Positions 10,301 through 22,713 of a stretch of DNA of 64,000 nt are shown here, one piece after another. The notes below the pieces were generated by a model. The model did no database searches. It worked only from the letters and a program-made list of their open reading frames with translations, and was not told the origin of the DNA. The stretch covers positions 620,001-684,000 of the forward strand of contig NADL03000015.1 in NCBI GenBank assembly GCA_002205965.3, given 5' to 3'. The stretch comes from Kappaphycus alvarezii (Eukaryota > Rhodophyta > Florideophyceae > Gigartinales > Solieriaceae). Numbering within the stretch: position 1 is the stretch's first letter; each line of letters opens with the position of its first letter. Position numbers and translations under genes: made by a program.

Positions 10301-13300
10301 ATGAATATTCGTAGGACCCTCAACCTTCTCACCAATCTTAGTAAACCCCTATAGCTTTGATTTGTCTCCTTCCTCTATAGAAACAGCCATCAGTTCCTCT
10401 CAAAAGTTAAGCACCCAAATCTTCCCCTTGTGGCGTTGCAAGATAGTGGGACTCCCAAACCTCGCACCACTGGCAATGAACCAACGCCATTTACCCTCCT
10501 GGGACTCTGAGAACAAGACTTGTGGGTTAATTATGCCGTAATATTACGCCTTACTCACATTTCTGCTTCAAATACTTATTTATGGCGCTTGGCTCCGGTT
10601 CGACCTGGGGCGGTTACAGAAAAAAAGATAGTACCTTGGTGACTGATAGGGTAAAAACGGCGTCACCTGGAAAAGAGATCCACCAACTCCCCGAGATAAG
10701 AGTTGTTGCGGCCAACTAAAGTGCTACAGTATACATTAACCGACAAGGGTGAAGGGTAGCTATGAAGGAAGGTTTATCTCTCTAATGATCAATTCCAAAG
10801 AGGCAGGCTTTAAAACCTTACTTAGAGGATAGAGAGTTGATCGAAGGTTTCTGGTTCGAAGTTTACTCCCAAATTTCTTGCACTCTCTTAAAGGAAACAG
10901 TTTAATCCGATTACATAGACTATTTGGCTAATTCTAAATTCCGAAACAAACATACTAAGTACTATAAAAACCCCTAAAAGTCTAATGCGGAAGCACACAT
11001 TCCTTTAAGACAACTAAAATACAGCACAAATTTGGAAGAAAGTGAAGACAATTTGCCTCAAGAATTGTTAGTGAGGAAAACGAGAAAGTGTCGGCTATTC
11101 ATAACATTTTGTAGCGAATACTATTTTTCTTCAAAATTGATTCAGAATTATCCAGCGTATACGGAACTAGGTGAAAAATTGCGTTGTCCGAAAAAAGTTT
11201 CTATCAACCTAGAAACTAAATATTTGTCACAACTTTTAAATAAATTGACGCTTTTCATCCCCATTTCTGTGATGAAAATAAAATAAACTTAAAAACAAGG
11301 AGATTTAAGAATAATAAACATTAATAAAATTCTATCTGCTCGATATTTCAGGAAAAATGTGAACCCATGTAAACATGTAGGTGAATGGTATCTAATGAGA
11401 AATATCAGGTGTGAAAATCAAATGCCAGACAGCCGATTAAAATCCTTCAAATCAAACGAATTTAATTGGATTGGAAAGACAGTAAAATCGATTTTATTAG
11501 TCTTCTTACAGAATAAAATCGCAGAAAAGCCGGCAAAATCTACACAGTAGACGTTTAATAAAATAAATCAAATTTAATGCTGTTCAAATCCTGATATTTT
11601 GAAACTATAATGATATTTGAAATGTTTCACTACCATCTCCGTTTAATTTCAACGAAAGTACCCTTGGTACTGAGACTAATTAAATTTTGTGATCTAGAGG
11701 AGCACTTCTGGCATTCTTGGTTCACAAATATCCACACCCTCAGCATCAAAAGGGCAAAAGATTGATCATAAACTGAGAAGAGAGGAAATGAATACCTCAT
11801 TTTCAAATTTTTGATAAATCAAAAATATACTCATTCTTAGCTAAATTTGAAGTTGAGCTCACTTTTTTTATTGACCCAACTATAAGAAAACCCCATTTTC
11901 TCAACTCATGAATCTATCTCGACATATTTCCACTCGGACCTACAGTATTTCAAATTAATGATGTATTAAAATAAAGTCTCGGGAAAAGGAAAAGTTGCTG
12001 TGAAAGTATCTAATAGGTTTTATTTATTGATATAATCTCAGTTACCAAATTAGGCAAAAGTTTATCACAAATATTCTTTCATTAGATGGAAACTGTGGCT
12101 TTCTACCAAAAATATCTCTCAAAACATATCAATACTTAATCTAAAGTACTGTTTTCTTCATAAATAATGAAGAATGCCAATCTTATTTCGTATGGAACTA
12201 ACTATTATATTTAAATATATGAAAAAACATAAAAATTTAATATCATTTTAGCCTATTCAAGCACTTTCTTTTAGATTACCCTCTTCGATATTTATACATA
12301 TCAACTGGGTTTCAATTCAAAAGATTAATAAAGTATTATGAATCTGAACATCTCCTATATATTATTTTACACTGAAGCAAGTTGAAACTGCTGCTCATTA
12401 AGAAATGTTGCTGCAATTATAAAAATCGTGAAGATGAGAATTATATATCACCTAATTATAAAATTATTTCTATAAATAGAAATAGTGTAGATTTAAATTT
12501 ATTGCGAGTAAAGAGCTATTTCAGTACTAATTGTCACTTTCAACCTGACAAATTTCCTTTTAAAATCTGAAATACGTGTGATTTAAATACTTTTCTTCCA
12601 GTACGCTTAGTTCAGCTATTTTCATTAGAAGATATGGAGAGATTACCTTGATTTACAAAGGTCATAATGGGCGTAGATTTTGATAATTACGAAGTATATC
12701 GAAACGGCTTAGGATACTCTACATCGGATATAGAGTATTTCACTTTAGAGAAACAAGTACTATAATATAATTTTGTCGAGTAAAATATGATGTATAATTT
12801 CTGCATAAAAACATGGGCAGATGTATCTATCTTCAATAGATAAAAAAATATCGAAGTACAGTTTTTAATTTTTAAAGGATGTCATCATATCCATAGAAGC
12901 TTCAACAAATGAATCAAATTTTGGCCAAGAAATTCCTCAAAACATGAAGCTTATTTGAAATTAATGGAGTTACAATACAAACCAAATTGAATTTCATACC
13001 AAATTAGTGCCGAAAAGTACTACAAAGTTCATTAAAAGTACTCTCAGACTCTTTTATTGCTCTTCAAAGTTTAAATTGTGTCTTGAAATAATTTTTAAAG
13101 TAATTTACGTACAGTTAATCTCATTTAATATCCAATATGTGAAAAAAATTTCTATTAAAACCAAGACAAGAAGGTATTATTTTATTACAAAGTTTTCAAA
13201 CGATGGATTTTTTTGATCCGGATCAGTTTGTGAAGTCCAAGTTTATATTAAAAGCAGCACTTAGGTGTGTCAGAGTCAATTTTCCTTTCAAACTTCGGAA

Positions 13301-15260
13301 TATTTAATGGATATCGTTTACAACCGAAGATTTTAATGACGTAGGCGTTTTGGTTTTCAAGGAATTGTTTAAAATGGCAAATATAAAATAAGAATGAAGC
13401 AAAAGAATTCCAATGTTTAATTTTTTGATTTGCAAGACCAAAAGCGGGGATGGCAAGATAATTTATGTATTGAGACATAACTGAGAGTTTCATGCATTGT
13501 ATATTTTTCTGAAAGAGTTGAGGGTCAGAAAAATGTTTCTTTTTCTAGAATTTGTGTATTAAAAAGATCATACTGTATATGTTATCAATAATTGTTCATG
13601 ACTACCTATGGGTTTACTATGAGTTTCCCAACAAATCAAACAAATTAACGGCTTCATGATTTATGAAAGATTATAGTTCTTAGAAGTACTTACTAAGGTA
13701 TACGAGATGTTAAACACAGATGAAATTTTAGAAAGCTTTATGAATTGAGAATCAGGGTTTGAATTTAGTAAATGAAGTATTGATTTGCGAGGCTGTAGTT
13801 TTGAAGATGGAGCAAACATGTGCGTTTCTAATGAAGCCTGATGCAGTTGTGAAGTAAATGGATATAATTTAATGTCTAAAAATACTTGATTTTTTCAGAT
13901 GCACAATCTTTAATGAAGTTTCCATCAATTAATTTCCAAAAAAATTACTAAAGTCATAATATCATGGTTAAATGTCACCAACAGCTACAGAAGGAGTATA
14001 GTAGTAACCAAAGTACACAATATACGCAAAGAAAGAAAACATTAGATGTCTGCACCAATTTCTATTTAGTTAGATGGATGTGTAATTATTTAGAATCTTA
14101 GCAGCGGTAAAATTCACCGCGGATAACCGTCTGTGTAAAGTACTACTAGACGAAGCGCGAATTAGAAAAAAAAATATGGAAACTACAATGAAAAATGGCC
14201 CAGTTCTTTAGATTTGGCGAAGGATTAATGCTAAAGCAGAAGTTTTGGGAAACTGCAAGAAATAGATGAAAGATGAATAATTGGCCATTCTTTGCGAACA
14301 TACCTGTACTACAGGCGCAAAATTGTCTTTTCATAATTGTTCTGGTAGTTTTTATTAACCTTTGAGCTATTGAAAGATTAAAAGTTTGACCTCTAACTTA
14401 TGGACATTCAAAGAAGTCTCGAGGTCCTCGGAGGGTTCGAATTAGCTCTAATATCTTTTGAAACGGTATAAATTCGGAAGAGGGCCATATTATAGCAATT
14501 GGACAGAGTGATTTGGTGAAAATAAAACGATATTTTTCTGACTCTTATCAAGTGTTGTTACCACGGTAGGGAGTATCTAACACAACTATAGTAAAAAAGT
14601 TATGTTTAAATATTGATTTATTTCATTTATACATTATGAGCCACTCAAAAACTGCTTCTACTTTATACGGGACTTCAAAACTAAAGACTTAAGAGGTCTA
14701 TGCCGACAATTGCACCGATTATAGTAGGGGATGAAGCTCTGAATCAAACGTTAGCACGTAACAATACAATTATAAACTCAGCAACAGTATAGAACACAAA
14801 TATAATGACTTGAAGTAGAACTTACAATCAGAAAACGTTTTGATCCTTAGGCATAGGAAATATTCTAAAACATTTGGTAAAATTCTCAAAGCAACAGAAA
14901 AGAAACCACGGCAAATCTACACAGCCCCCCCAAAAAAGCCACACCACCACGCATTTACGGAATGAAATTTGCAAGATACAAACGAATAGTATTTTATACC
15001 CAATACGTACGAACGTGAAAAGGTCCTCTAAATCTTTATGAATTATAAAAATGAAATCGTAAGGTAGACAAGAGGGAACCTTTTACAGCCGAATTATGCA
15101 ATTAAAAATACTTCAAAACAAGAAAATGCTTCTAGCTTCGTTGAATAGTATCTTTAGTACCCATAAACATTATTAAATGTAACCGAATAGTTTTCACCAA
15201 AAAAATATTCATGGTCTTCTTGGCCAGATTTCTGCATGTAACCCTTTCTTCTCTCACAAT
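10301..15260. other. AT-rich gene desert 1
   Basis: About 5 kb of strongly AT-rich sequence, clearly different from the flanking gene blocks. Reading frames are all short (the longest about 80 codons) and none is recognisable. No RNA gene, satellite array or mobile-element protein was seen. It could be heterochromatin, a decayed element or a centromere-type region; nothing here distinguishes these. Confidence 0.6.
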
Positions 15261-18200
15261 CCCCTATGGCTGAATACTTGAAGAAAACAGCGATTATCGA
15301 TAAAGAACAATGGTTTAATCAACTTTTATTCCATTTGAAGCCGCGAGGCATTCAAGAGACCCAGAGCTCCAATTCTGGGCGTGGACCTGGAAGATCCGGG
15401 TCAACCTTAACTATCCCATCCCCACTGACACCAGGGACATTGAAGAAGCGTCCCGGGACAGCACGTAACCGGGAGATAATCGTTAAGATGTAGTTCGAAG
15501 AGCCCCATTACAACTGCTTGGACGTAATGATCGGTTTCTTGACGCGAGCCCAACGGCCACTGTGGTCGACATCGAGTATAGTTAATTTCCAGAGTTAAAT
15601 TCGTGCGTAGCTCCTCCGTTCCACAATGAATGCGCCATAATAAACAAATGAGACAGATTAAAACCAGAAGGGTGTCGAACCAAAGGTGACTTTCCCGGTG
15701 GGGCACTGCTTGGCTGAAGCGAAAGACTCGGTCGTTTCGGGCTGGTTTCACGAAAGCGATAAGGCTTTTCAGAAAAGGGCAGACAAAAAAGGTATCTTAC
15801 TGTATAAACCTGGGACTTTCGAAATTTGGCGCCAGGTAGAAATATTGTAGCAAAGACGGATTGATTGGGACTTGGGTCGAGAATGATTCCATTTCGACAT
15901 ATCAGACGGCATTCATCGTGACGATGATAACATTATTGAGAGAGCCGAATAGCAACAGCTGATGCAAATTTATCTTGGCGGTGCACGAAAGAAGCGATTC
16001 AGAGCGCTAAATCTCGTGGATATGGTTTATATTCCTGGCTTAGAGCCCATTGATCACAACTGCGTAGTGCTTTACTAGACGTGAGCAACTTAATTGACAA
16101 CTCAAGGGCCAAGAATTTCAAATCCGATACTTTTTTACGTGAGAGGCTTTTGCGTTGTGGCGTATCATCCGAAAAAGGTAGTGGATATAGTCGACAAAAA
16201 AACGCCAGTATCATCAAATCCATCGAGAGAATATTTATTTTCGGCAAAGAAACATAGGAAATACTTAAGGGCGAGTCGATATTCCTTATTGATTTGCGGA
16301 ATTACACTTGCCTTGAAGCGCTTAAATCGATTGTGAGGGCCATCAGTGTGATTTTATTCGAAGAGAATCCGGATCGGGGTATATCTGATGGCGCAGGAAA
16401 GAGAAAGTGCGGCAATGTTTTGTGTAACTCGCCGAAAACAAGGATAACTCCAACGTACCTTTGTGAATAAATAATAAATAACCTGTGAACTTTTAATCAA
16501 CGTAGTTCCCTGTAAAGTAGTCGTGTTTTGCCAAGCGAATCACCGAATTCCCGTCGAAGTAGTCTGACAATCTAGCAAGTTTATATGCTGGGGACATTTC
16601 AAGCTTTTGCAACAGTTAATCGCTAATGTGATTTGAGAGCTTTCACTTCCACGAGTAAATTCTTAGAGGATTTAGAAACAAGCTGTTTCTGACTTGGATG
16701 TCAGGGGACTTGAAGGGCGTACATAGTAGCTCCCCTTTTTGAAAAGCATATGACACAATAACGTATTTTACTTGGTCTTCTTGGATTTCATAGTGAAATA
16801 TTCGTGCCAAAGGTACTAAGAGCCGAATTTCGGTACGGGTATTCATGTTCAGAACGTACGTCTTACTGAGGGAATGAATTCACTCGCAATAATCCTGTGG
16901 TCAGTAAAAAAAGAGCGATTAAGCAATATGAACTAATTCAAATAACCAACCAACTTCTATAGCTACACAATAATCCATATTTTCGACTTCTCAAGGCGCT
17001 TAGATTTAGCGATAAGCTCGGTCATCATGTCCAAGTACGAAAAAATAATCAATGTAGCGTCTGTATCTAATCTCACTTCATGAATAAACTTTTCATTTCC
17101 TCCTATTTTTTAGAGCTTGGGTATAATATCGACTCTAGGTAGCAACTCTCCCTGAATTGAGTGGACTACAACCACAGAATGGACCAAACCAAATATAAAA
17201 CCAGGTATCGTGGCAAAAACATGTGCCCTTCAATAACTACAGTAGGTAACCCAAACTAGACTCGAAGGTGTTTATGAAATGCCATCCTATGGTAATTTTT
17301 CTCAATGTGAAGCTTTCCAGTGTAAATTAACTTTTCAGAGATCGCCTCCAACTGCGTAAAAAGTCCGGGATGGAGCATTTCACCGTAAGTGGGTGACAAA
17401 AGTGCAAATTTCCTAGTCGACCGTCCAGAATTAGACGCTGAGGATTTTGCGTATGCAATGCAAGAGTACATTGATTTGCATAGTTTTTTCAGTCGTCAAT
17501 TACACAATTTTTTATCCAGCGGTCCGGCAACAATCGTCGGATAAGTATTTGCACAACTATGAGACAATTTTTCGTTTCTTTCAGTTCAAGTTCTGTACGA
17601 GTCCGTACAACACTCTTTTTGCCTCGGTCTTATGTAGAGGATCATACCTTTTGGGTAGAATTCAATGAGTTTGATGCATCTGGTATCATCTGCCGGAGAT
17701 AGAGAGATATTCCTCATATCAATGTTATTGAATTCAGAAACGCCAGTTATTCCACCGTAAAGTTCCGTCGCGAGAGAGAGGAGCACACAGAGTCTTTTGT
17801 TCCAGCGCCAGAACTCCCGACATATACATTCTAAATACAACAACACGTTTTCGTGGACTGCAGTTCCTTTTTCCCGCTTAGCCGTGGGAAGCGAGGAATT
17901 AGGAATCGCTGTTAAATAATAAGGACACCTACTGTAAATTAATTCACTGCGCAAATAATACATTTGTTATCTACCGCAACTCTCTTTTTTCTCGCCTGTC
18001 TCTTTCTGAGTGTACTACTGCGTAAAAAAATTGGCAAGTAATATAATTTATTCGGCAAATCAAAGGGAAAAGATCCCTGCGATTCGCTGGGTCTACTATT
18101 GTTTAGCCTTACGTTCTGCTGAAACTTTCCACAACGCTCATCCTCATGTGAGCGCTTTGAGGCCTTCTCTATATTCTCGGCAACCTTCGCTGAACACATG

Positions 18201-18490
18201 GCCCGACCCATCAATTCATGGAGCGTCGGTTCCTGTCTGGAAGACTACTACAATATATGAAGGACATAGTCCCACGTTCCGAGCTTCATCATCAGTAACT
18301 TCAAGACCCCATATCCTTCGTACAGCACTTTCAAAGCCCGGCTCTCAACAAACCTTCTTCCAAACACGACGAGCGATACTGACACCCATCATACGACCCC
18401 ACTCTAGGCCTCCATACGACTCCTCATAATATCACGCTTATTCCGACTGGGCACTTGGAGAAGTCTGAAGTGGTTTGTGATACTGTTGTA
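15261..18490. other. Intermediate-composition region with decayed reading frames
   Basis: Composition is less AT-rich than the preceding desert. Short open frames occur on both strands (for example minus 15407-15751 and minus 17586-17963) but none is recognised. It may contain remnants of genes or elements that are too decayed to name. Confidence 0.4.
16080..16467 (+). pseudogene. Candidate decayed protein fragment with CxxxC motif
   Basis: One plus-strand frame is open over about 128 codons except for a single TAG. It ends with a segment containing KCGNVLC and a stop at 16467. No ATG at the front. The CGNVLC pattern recalls zinc-binding cysteines of RPAP2/Rtr1-type proteins, but the rest of that motif is absent, so I do not assign it. 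It may be a chance frame. Confidence 0.2.
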
Positions 18491-18493
18491 CAC

Positions 18494-19330
18494 CTATCCA
18501 TCGGTATGCCGTTGCAGCACCGATTTTATCTTCCTCTTCAACATTGATATCCAGTGTGCCTCCTGCGACTGCCACCGAAATACCCGCGTATTCAGTGCAG
18601 ATATTATGCCTTTCTGCCGCACTGTGCTTCTTTTTAGCCTTTCTGTTCTTTCTGCGAAGCCGCTCAACAATGGCAGAAAGATCCCCGTCTTACTCGGACC
18701 CCAAGTCCTAGGACGACGGGGAACTAGATTCTTGATCCTCAAGTCTTGTACATGCTTCCAGTAGCTTTCATATTCCTTCCAGTTTAGAGCTAGACGCCTA
18801 GAGTTCTTGGCCTCCAGCCGGTCAATTCTTTGGATCATTTGTTTCATCAAATTCCCATTGGGATCAATCCTCCCAGCTATACTGGTTACTACGTTAAGAG
18901 AGTTTCATCGAGTCTTCCTGGGCTTTATCTGTGACTAACTCGGTCACCTCTTCCTAAAAGGATGCCTCACCAGCTGCAATAGCACCCAATTAAAAAAGTT
19001 ACTCTTCCTTCAAAGGCGTAACGGGCCAAATACCAGTGCCCGGCTTCTACAAGCATTCCTCTGCAGTGAGGGCCTCATTCTCAGGAAATTCATCATATTC
19101 CTTTATTCAAGGAAGATGTAATCCCTGAAATTCTTCTTAAAGTTTCAATAAGGCTTTATGCTTTCGCGAAGACCTCTGCATAGGAAAACTCAATAAGGTC
19201 CTCCTCATGTACATCATACAACTGGATGAAATCCTCCAACTTATTCTTTTTAGTAGGAAGACGGATTCTCTAGGGACTGGAAGCCCAATCAAACCTTTCT
19301 CCGGATTCAGCAAACTTCACAGACAAAGAG
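18494..19330 (-). pseudogene. Decayed charged/coiled-coil ORF, family unknown
   Basis: The clear part (18494-18850, minus) begins at a plausible Met and is rich in Lys/Arg/Glu: MKQMIQRIDRLEAKN, then WKEYESYWKHVQDLRIKN. Upstream on the same strand, coherent-looking protein text continues in mixed frames with several in-frame stops. The stops are of more than one kind, so this is decay and not a variant code. It could be an old element-encoded nucleoprotein or a dead host gene. Confidence 0.35.
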
Positions 19331-20145
19331 CGGTGTATTAGAGGTTGATGTTCAGCTACCACGCAGTTAAAAAACCCAGCCGGTCGACCAACAACAAAAA
19401 AACAACACTGGCCCTCGTAGGATAAAGATCGCTATTACTTTGGGCGGATTAGGTTCAGTTCTCCCACCACTCACAATCACCTTTAGGATACGCCCACACG
19501 TGACCTTTTGGGTTACCCAAAAAAGAGTTTGACCAATTAATTATCGCGCCATTTGCACAATTAAAGTGACAGGGATCCCAATGAGAACCGACTGCAGGAT
19601 TACAACTTACATAAAGCTTAGATAAAACCAATCAGCCATATTGAGGCTTCTCAGTCAATTCTTCCGTTTATAGAGACAAGAAAATTTGGTAACAAGCTAG
19701 AGAAAGGATTAGACCATAAGGACACGGAAATAAAGAACGAGAACACCCTTCTCAGTATAGACAGGGTGGATAAATATTTACAAATGGAAATTGCCATAGG
19801 CGTTTCCATTGCCCAAACGCCTTCGGCAAGTCGCCTGCGGGCGAAGACAGCATCCACAAAGAGGCGATTCTCACACATACTACGCTAAAGTTCCTCTCGG
19901 TTGCCCTCAGGTCATCCCACCCCAGTCCGCTTATTGGATCCTTCCAACTACCTTTCGTGTTTACTCCCCTAAAAACATTCATAGAAAGTAAAACGAAACG
20001 GGTGGGTTAATTTTCAAAAAAATCGAAATCTGTTGGTTATGCTCATATAAACAAATCTTTTGGTGGAATCTTGGGGCTTATACCAGGCCCGAAAAGTTCA
20101 TAAAGAGGTTTTCCCGAAGATGAAGTTATAATTACTTTACGTGAT

Positions 20146-21010
20146 TACCCGGCAAGTGGAAACTAGGCTCACTTGTTAGATCCACATTACATTAAAACCC
20201 ATTTCTGGATCCCTCCGGAGTCTGCGTCTTATATATCAACATTATTACAGCGTTCAGAGTGACCCGAACACCAAAGTAGGAGTTATGATCAATATAGGAC
20301 GTTGTTACGTCATAACCAAAAGGCCCTTTCGAATCAGTGCCTTACTTCCTTCCGTTATCACGAAGGGCACTAGCCACACTGTTTATATCGAATCTCCCGT
20401 CCCGAAGTAGGAGATTCGTCCGTAAGAACTTCGTGACGGCAGGACCCGTAAGTACCGATGAATCGGCGCCTTACTTTCGTGGGTTATTACAGAAATTACG
20501 TCACCACTGAAATGGGAGTGAGAAACAATGACGGGCCTTTTTCGTTGCGCAATAATCGAGGCCAGTTCCTTAATTCCTTCCGCTTTTACGAAAAGGGCTA
20601 CAGAAATGGGCTGATGTCACCCCAAATCCCCCTCCAAGATAGGAGATCAGTACAAAAAAAGTAATTACGTCAAAACCAGAGGTACGTTCAAATTCGGAGT
20701 CTTCCTTCCCTGTGTTTTCATACAAATAAACGACAAAGACCATAAAACCCAAAGTGTACCGTAAGGTGAGCCACGAATATCCACAGGGTGAGCCACGGTC
20801 TAACCTGAAAGCTGCGTGTAGCATAATGTACTCACTACACGTAAAGAACAAAACACTTGTCTCCCATCATCCATCACCAAATTAGGAGTATTTATCCATG
20901 AAGAGACCTGATACGTCAGAACTCATCGCTAAATGCATCCTAACTCGGCGTCATACATCATTTACTTTATCACGGCTCCGTGGCCCTGGTTTAAATCAGC
21001 TTTGGACTCC
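20146..21010. repeat. Degenerate tandem repeat, period about 120 bases
   Basis: Related segments follow one another, with starts near 20186, 20308, 20434, 20531, 20667, 20786 and 20910. Each has an early AYGTCA-RAACC-like start, a CTTCCTTCCGTTAT-like middle and a TAGGAGATT-like end. The pair at 20308 and 20531 is easiest to align: CTTACTTCCTTCCG versus CTTAATTCCTTCCG, and GTAGGAGATTCGTCC versus ATAGGAGATCAGTAC. Spacing is 97 to 136 bases. Copies are well diverged, so the array is old. Sequence beyond 21010 no longer aligns clearly. Confidence 0.65.
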
Positions 21011-21940
21011 TATTCGGCGCTTTACGGCGGATGAGACGCGTTTAGTTCGGTCGGAGGCTGTCACTTCTACCATCACAGTTGTTAAGAAATTGCCACTGTC
21101 TACCTAAACCTAATTTTTCTGTAGTCAATTCCGGTAAATTTCTCTTCTAGTTTAATTTCAAGACCCCTCTTCTGAGTTTATGCATCCTCCCAAGGAGCGT
21201 CCTCCTAGTCCTCTGCCCAGCAATGTACTCCGTAATTATGTGGAGGAGAAAAGGAGCTTTCACGTTACACTGATCGGAGATCCATCTCCGGACGAGGCGC
21301 CCCGCGCCCGAAGCTACTGTACAACAGCAGTCCAAAGAATCAAACGATCTCCGCATGTCTACCGATGCCACAACTAGGTTACTTTTCCGCCGCCAGGCCT
21401 TGAGCCAGAAGGGTTCCGCGACATTTTTCGTGATGCATGTCACTTGCTTTATCCGCTCCAGTTCTGCAGAATCCTCTTCTCTTTAAACATTCAGGGCGAA
21501 AGACTATTCAGTTCAGCTAGTTTACTGAATAATGTTATCTCCCACTGCAAGAAAAATTTTGCTGCGTAGTCTGGAACACATTTCAATGTTCACTAAGTAA
21601 GAGAAAAGGTTCTCAAGAAATATTGCAATCGCGCAACGATCAAAATGTGTGACGAATTTTTCGTTTCTAACCAACTCCAATTCAGAAAATGGTAGCGAAA
21701 ACTGTCCAGGCGTAAATGATGACTAGTTTGAATTGACTACTACTGAAGAGAGAAAGCAACCTTAACAGCACCCATTTCAGAGGATGTAATTTTATTACAC
21801 TGTCTACGTTCAGCTCTCCAACGTAACTAAAAATGAACCCAACCTCAAGACACCGCAGCTCAGATGCCATTATCCACCCGGTGAGCGCTTAGCTAGCAGC
21901 ATCGTCGGTTCCTGCACTTGACTCTCGATATTAACGCAGT
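21011..21940. other. Intergenic, one unidentified minus-strand frame
   Basis: Holds a minus-strand open frame of 98 codons at 21147-21443 with no recognisable motif. The remainder is AT-rich without a gene. Confidence 0.4.
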
Positions 21941-21949
21941 GAAGTTCTA

Positions 21950-22070
21950 CAGCCACATTATTCGAACAAGAATTTATCAGCGCCTCAGCTATGTTCCGTG
22001 GTGGACGGAGAATACGGAAATTATATCGCGAGCCCTACTGCACGTGGCTGACGTCCGTCATCCAGTTCTT
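21950..22070 (+). mobile_element. LINE C-terminal tail fragment
   Basis: The frame reads RTRIYQRLSYV, then W, then EIISRALL. This matches the end of the plus-strand LINE copy at 40.2 kb (RRRIYQRLSCTLW ... EAILSRA). It is a very short truncated tail, oriented with the downstream ARF-GEF gene. Confidence 0.55.
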
Positions 22071-22117
22071 AACTATAGTCGGTCAGTCAGTGCATACTCA
22101 AGATAAAAAGGAGCTAG

Positions 22118-22400
22118 GAAGTACAGTAACAAGCTGCCCAACTACTGTACAGAACTGCGCCAGCATATATGGTGTTCCGCCTCAATAAATACACGTGTAG
22201 TAGTTGTCCTTGCGAACGGCGAAAAGTCCTGATATTCTACAACAGTACAGTGCAGCACAGTACTGTACAGTCCTCTGGATGTGTCTATCGGTACTGTACT
22301 GTATGTCGCGTTTGAAACAAACAAGGCTTTTTTCACCATGTGTTTACAGTTCATTGGTTCAAAGTCTGGTACCCCTCTCGAGTGTACAGTACTAAATAAA
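22118..22400. repeat. GTAC palindrome cluster 3, upstream of the ARF-GEF
   Basis: Multiple copies of the GTACAGTAC/GTACTGTAC core: near 22120, 22145, 22245-22270 (CAGTACTGTACAG), 22311 (GTACTGTACTGTA) and 22384. The cluster ends about 310 bases before the start codon of the ARF-GEF gene. Confidence 0.7.
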
Positions 22401-22599
22401 AGACGAATTATTATTTCGTCATCAGCAGGTCCCAGTTGTAACACATTCTGTCAGCCGTGGAAATGTGTGAATCGTACGGGATTGAACATTCGTAGCGTTC
22501 CAGTTGATGCGTTGAGTGCTGCTTTGAAGTAGACTCTGGCAATACAATCAACTCTCTTCCGGTTGACAAACGACCGCTTCTCATTGCTTTGTTACGAGC

Positions 22600-22713
22600 A
22601 GGGGGGTACTCCTGGCCTCCCTCACACTGTTTTCTTGAATTCCCCGCCGTCGTCCTGCATCGCCCTTCATACTGTCAACCACCAAAGCATCTTTTCTGCA
22701 ATTTGGACAAAAG
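22600..22713 (+). promoter_or_regulatory. C/T-rich, G-poor leader of the ARF-GEF
   Basis: The coding strand just before the ATG is rich in C and T with few G. It has the same character as the leaders of exportin-1, RPB5 and prefoldin 3. Likely a 5-prime UTR or core-promoter signature. Confidence 0.5.

Noticed and set aside
10301-15260. Nuclear copy of mitochondrial or plastid DNA
   Set aside because: AT-rich like organelle DNA, but no organelle protein, rRNA or tRNA sequence is recognisable in any frame.
16080-16467. RPAP2/Rtr1-like zinc finger
   Set aside because: Only a CxxxC pair resembles the family; the second cysteine pair and flanking motifs are absent.
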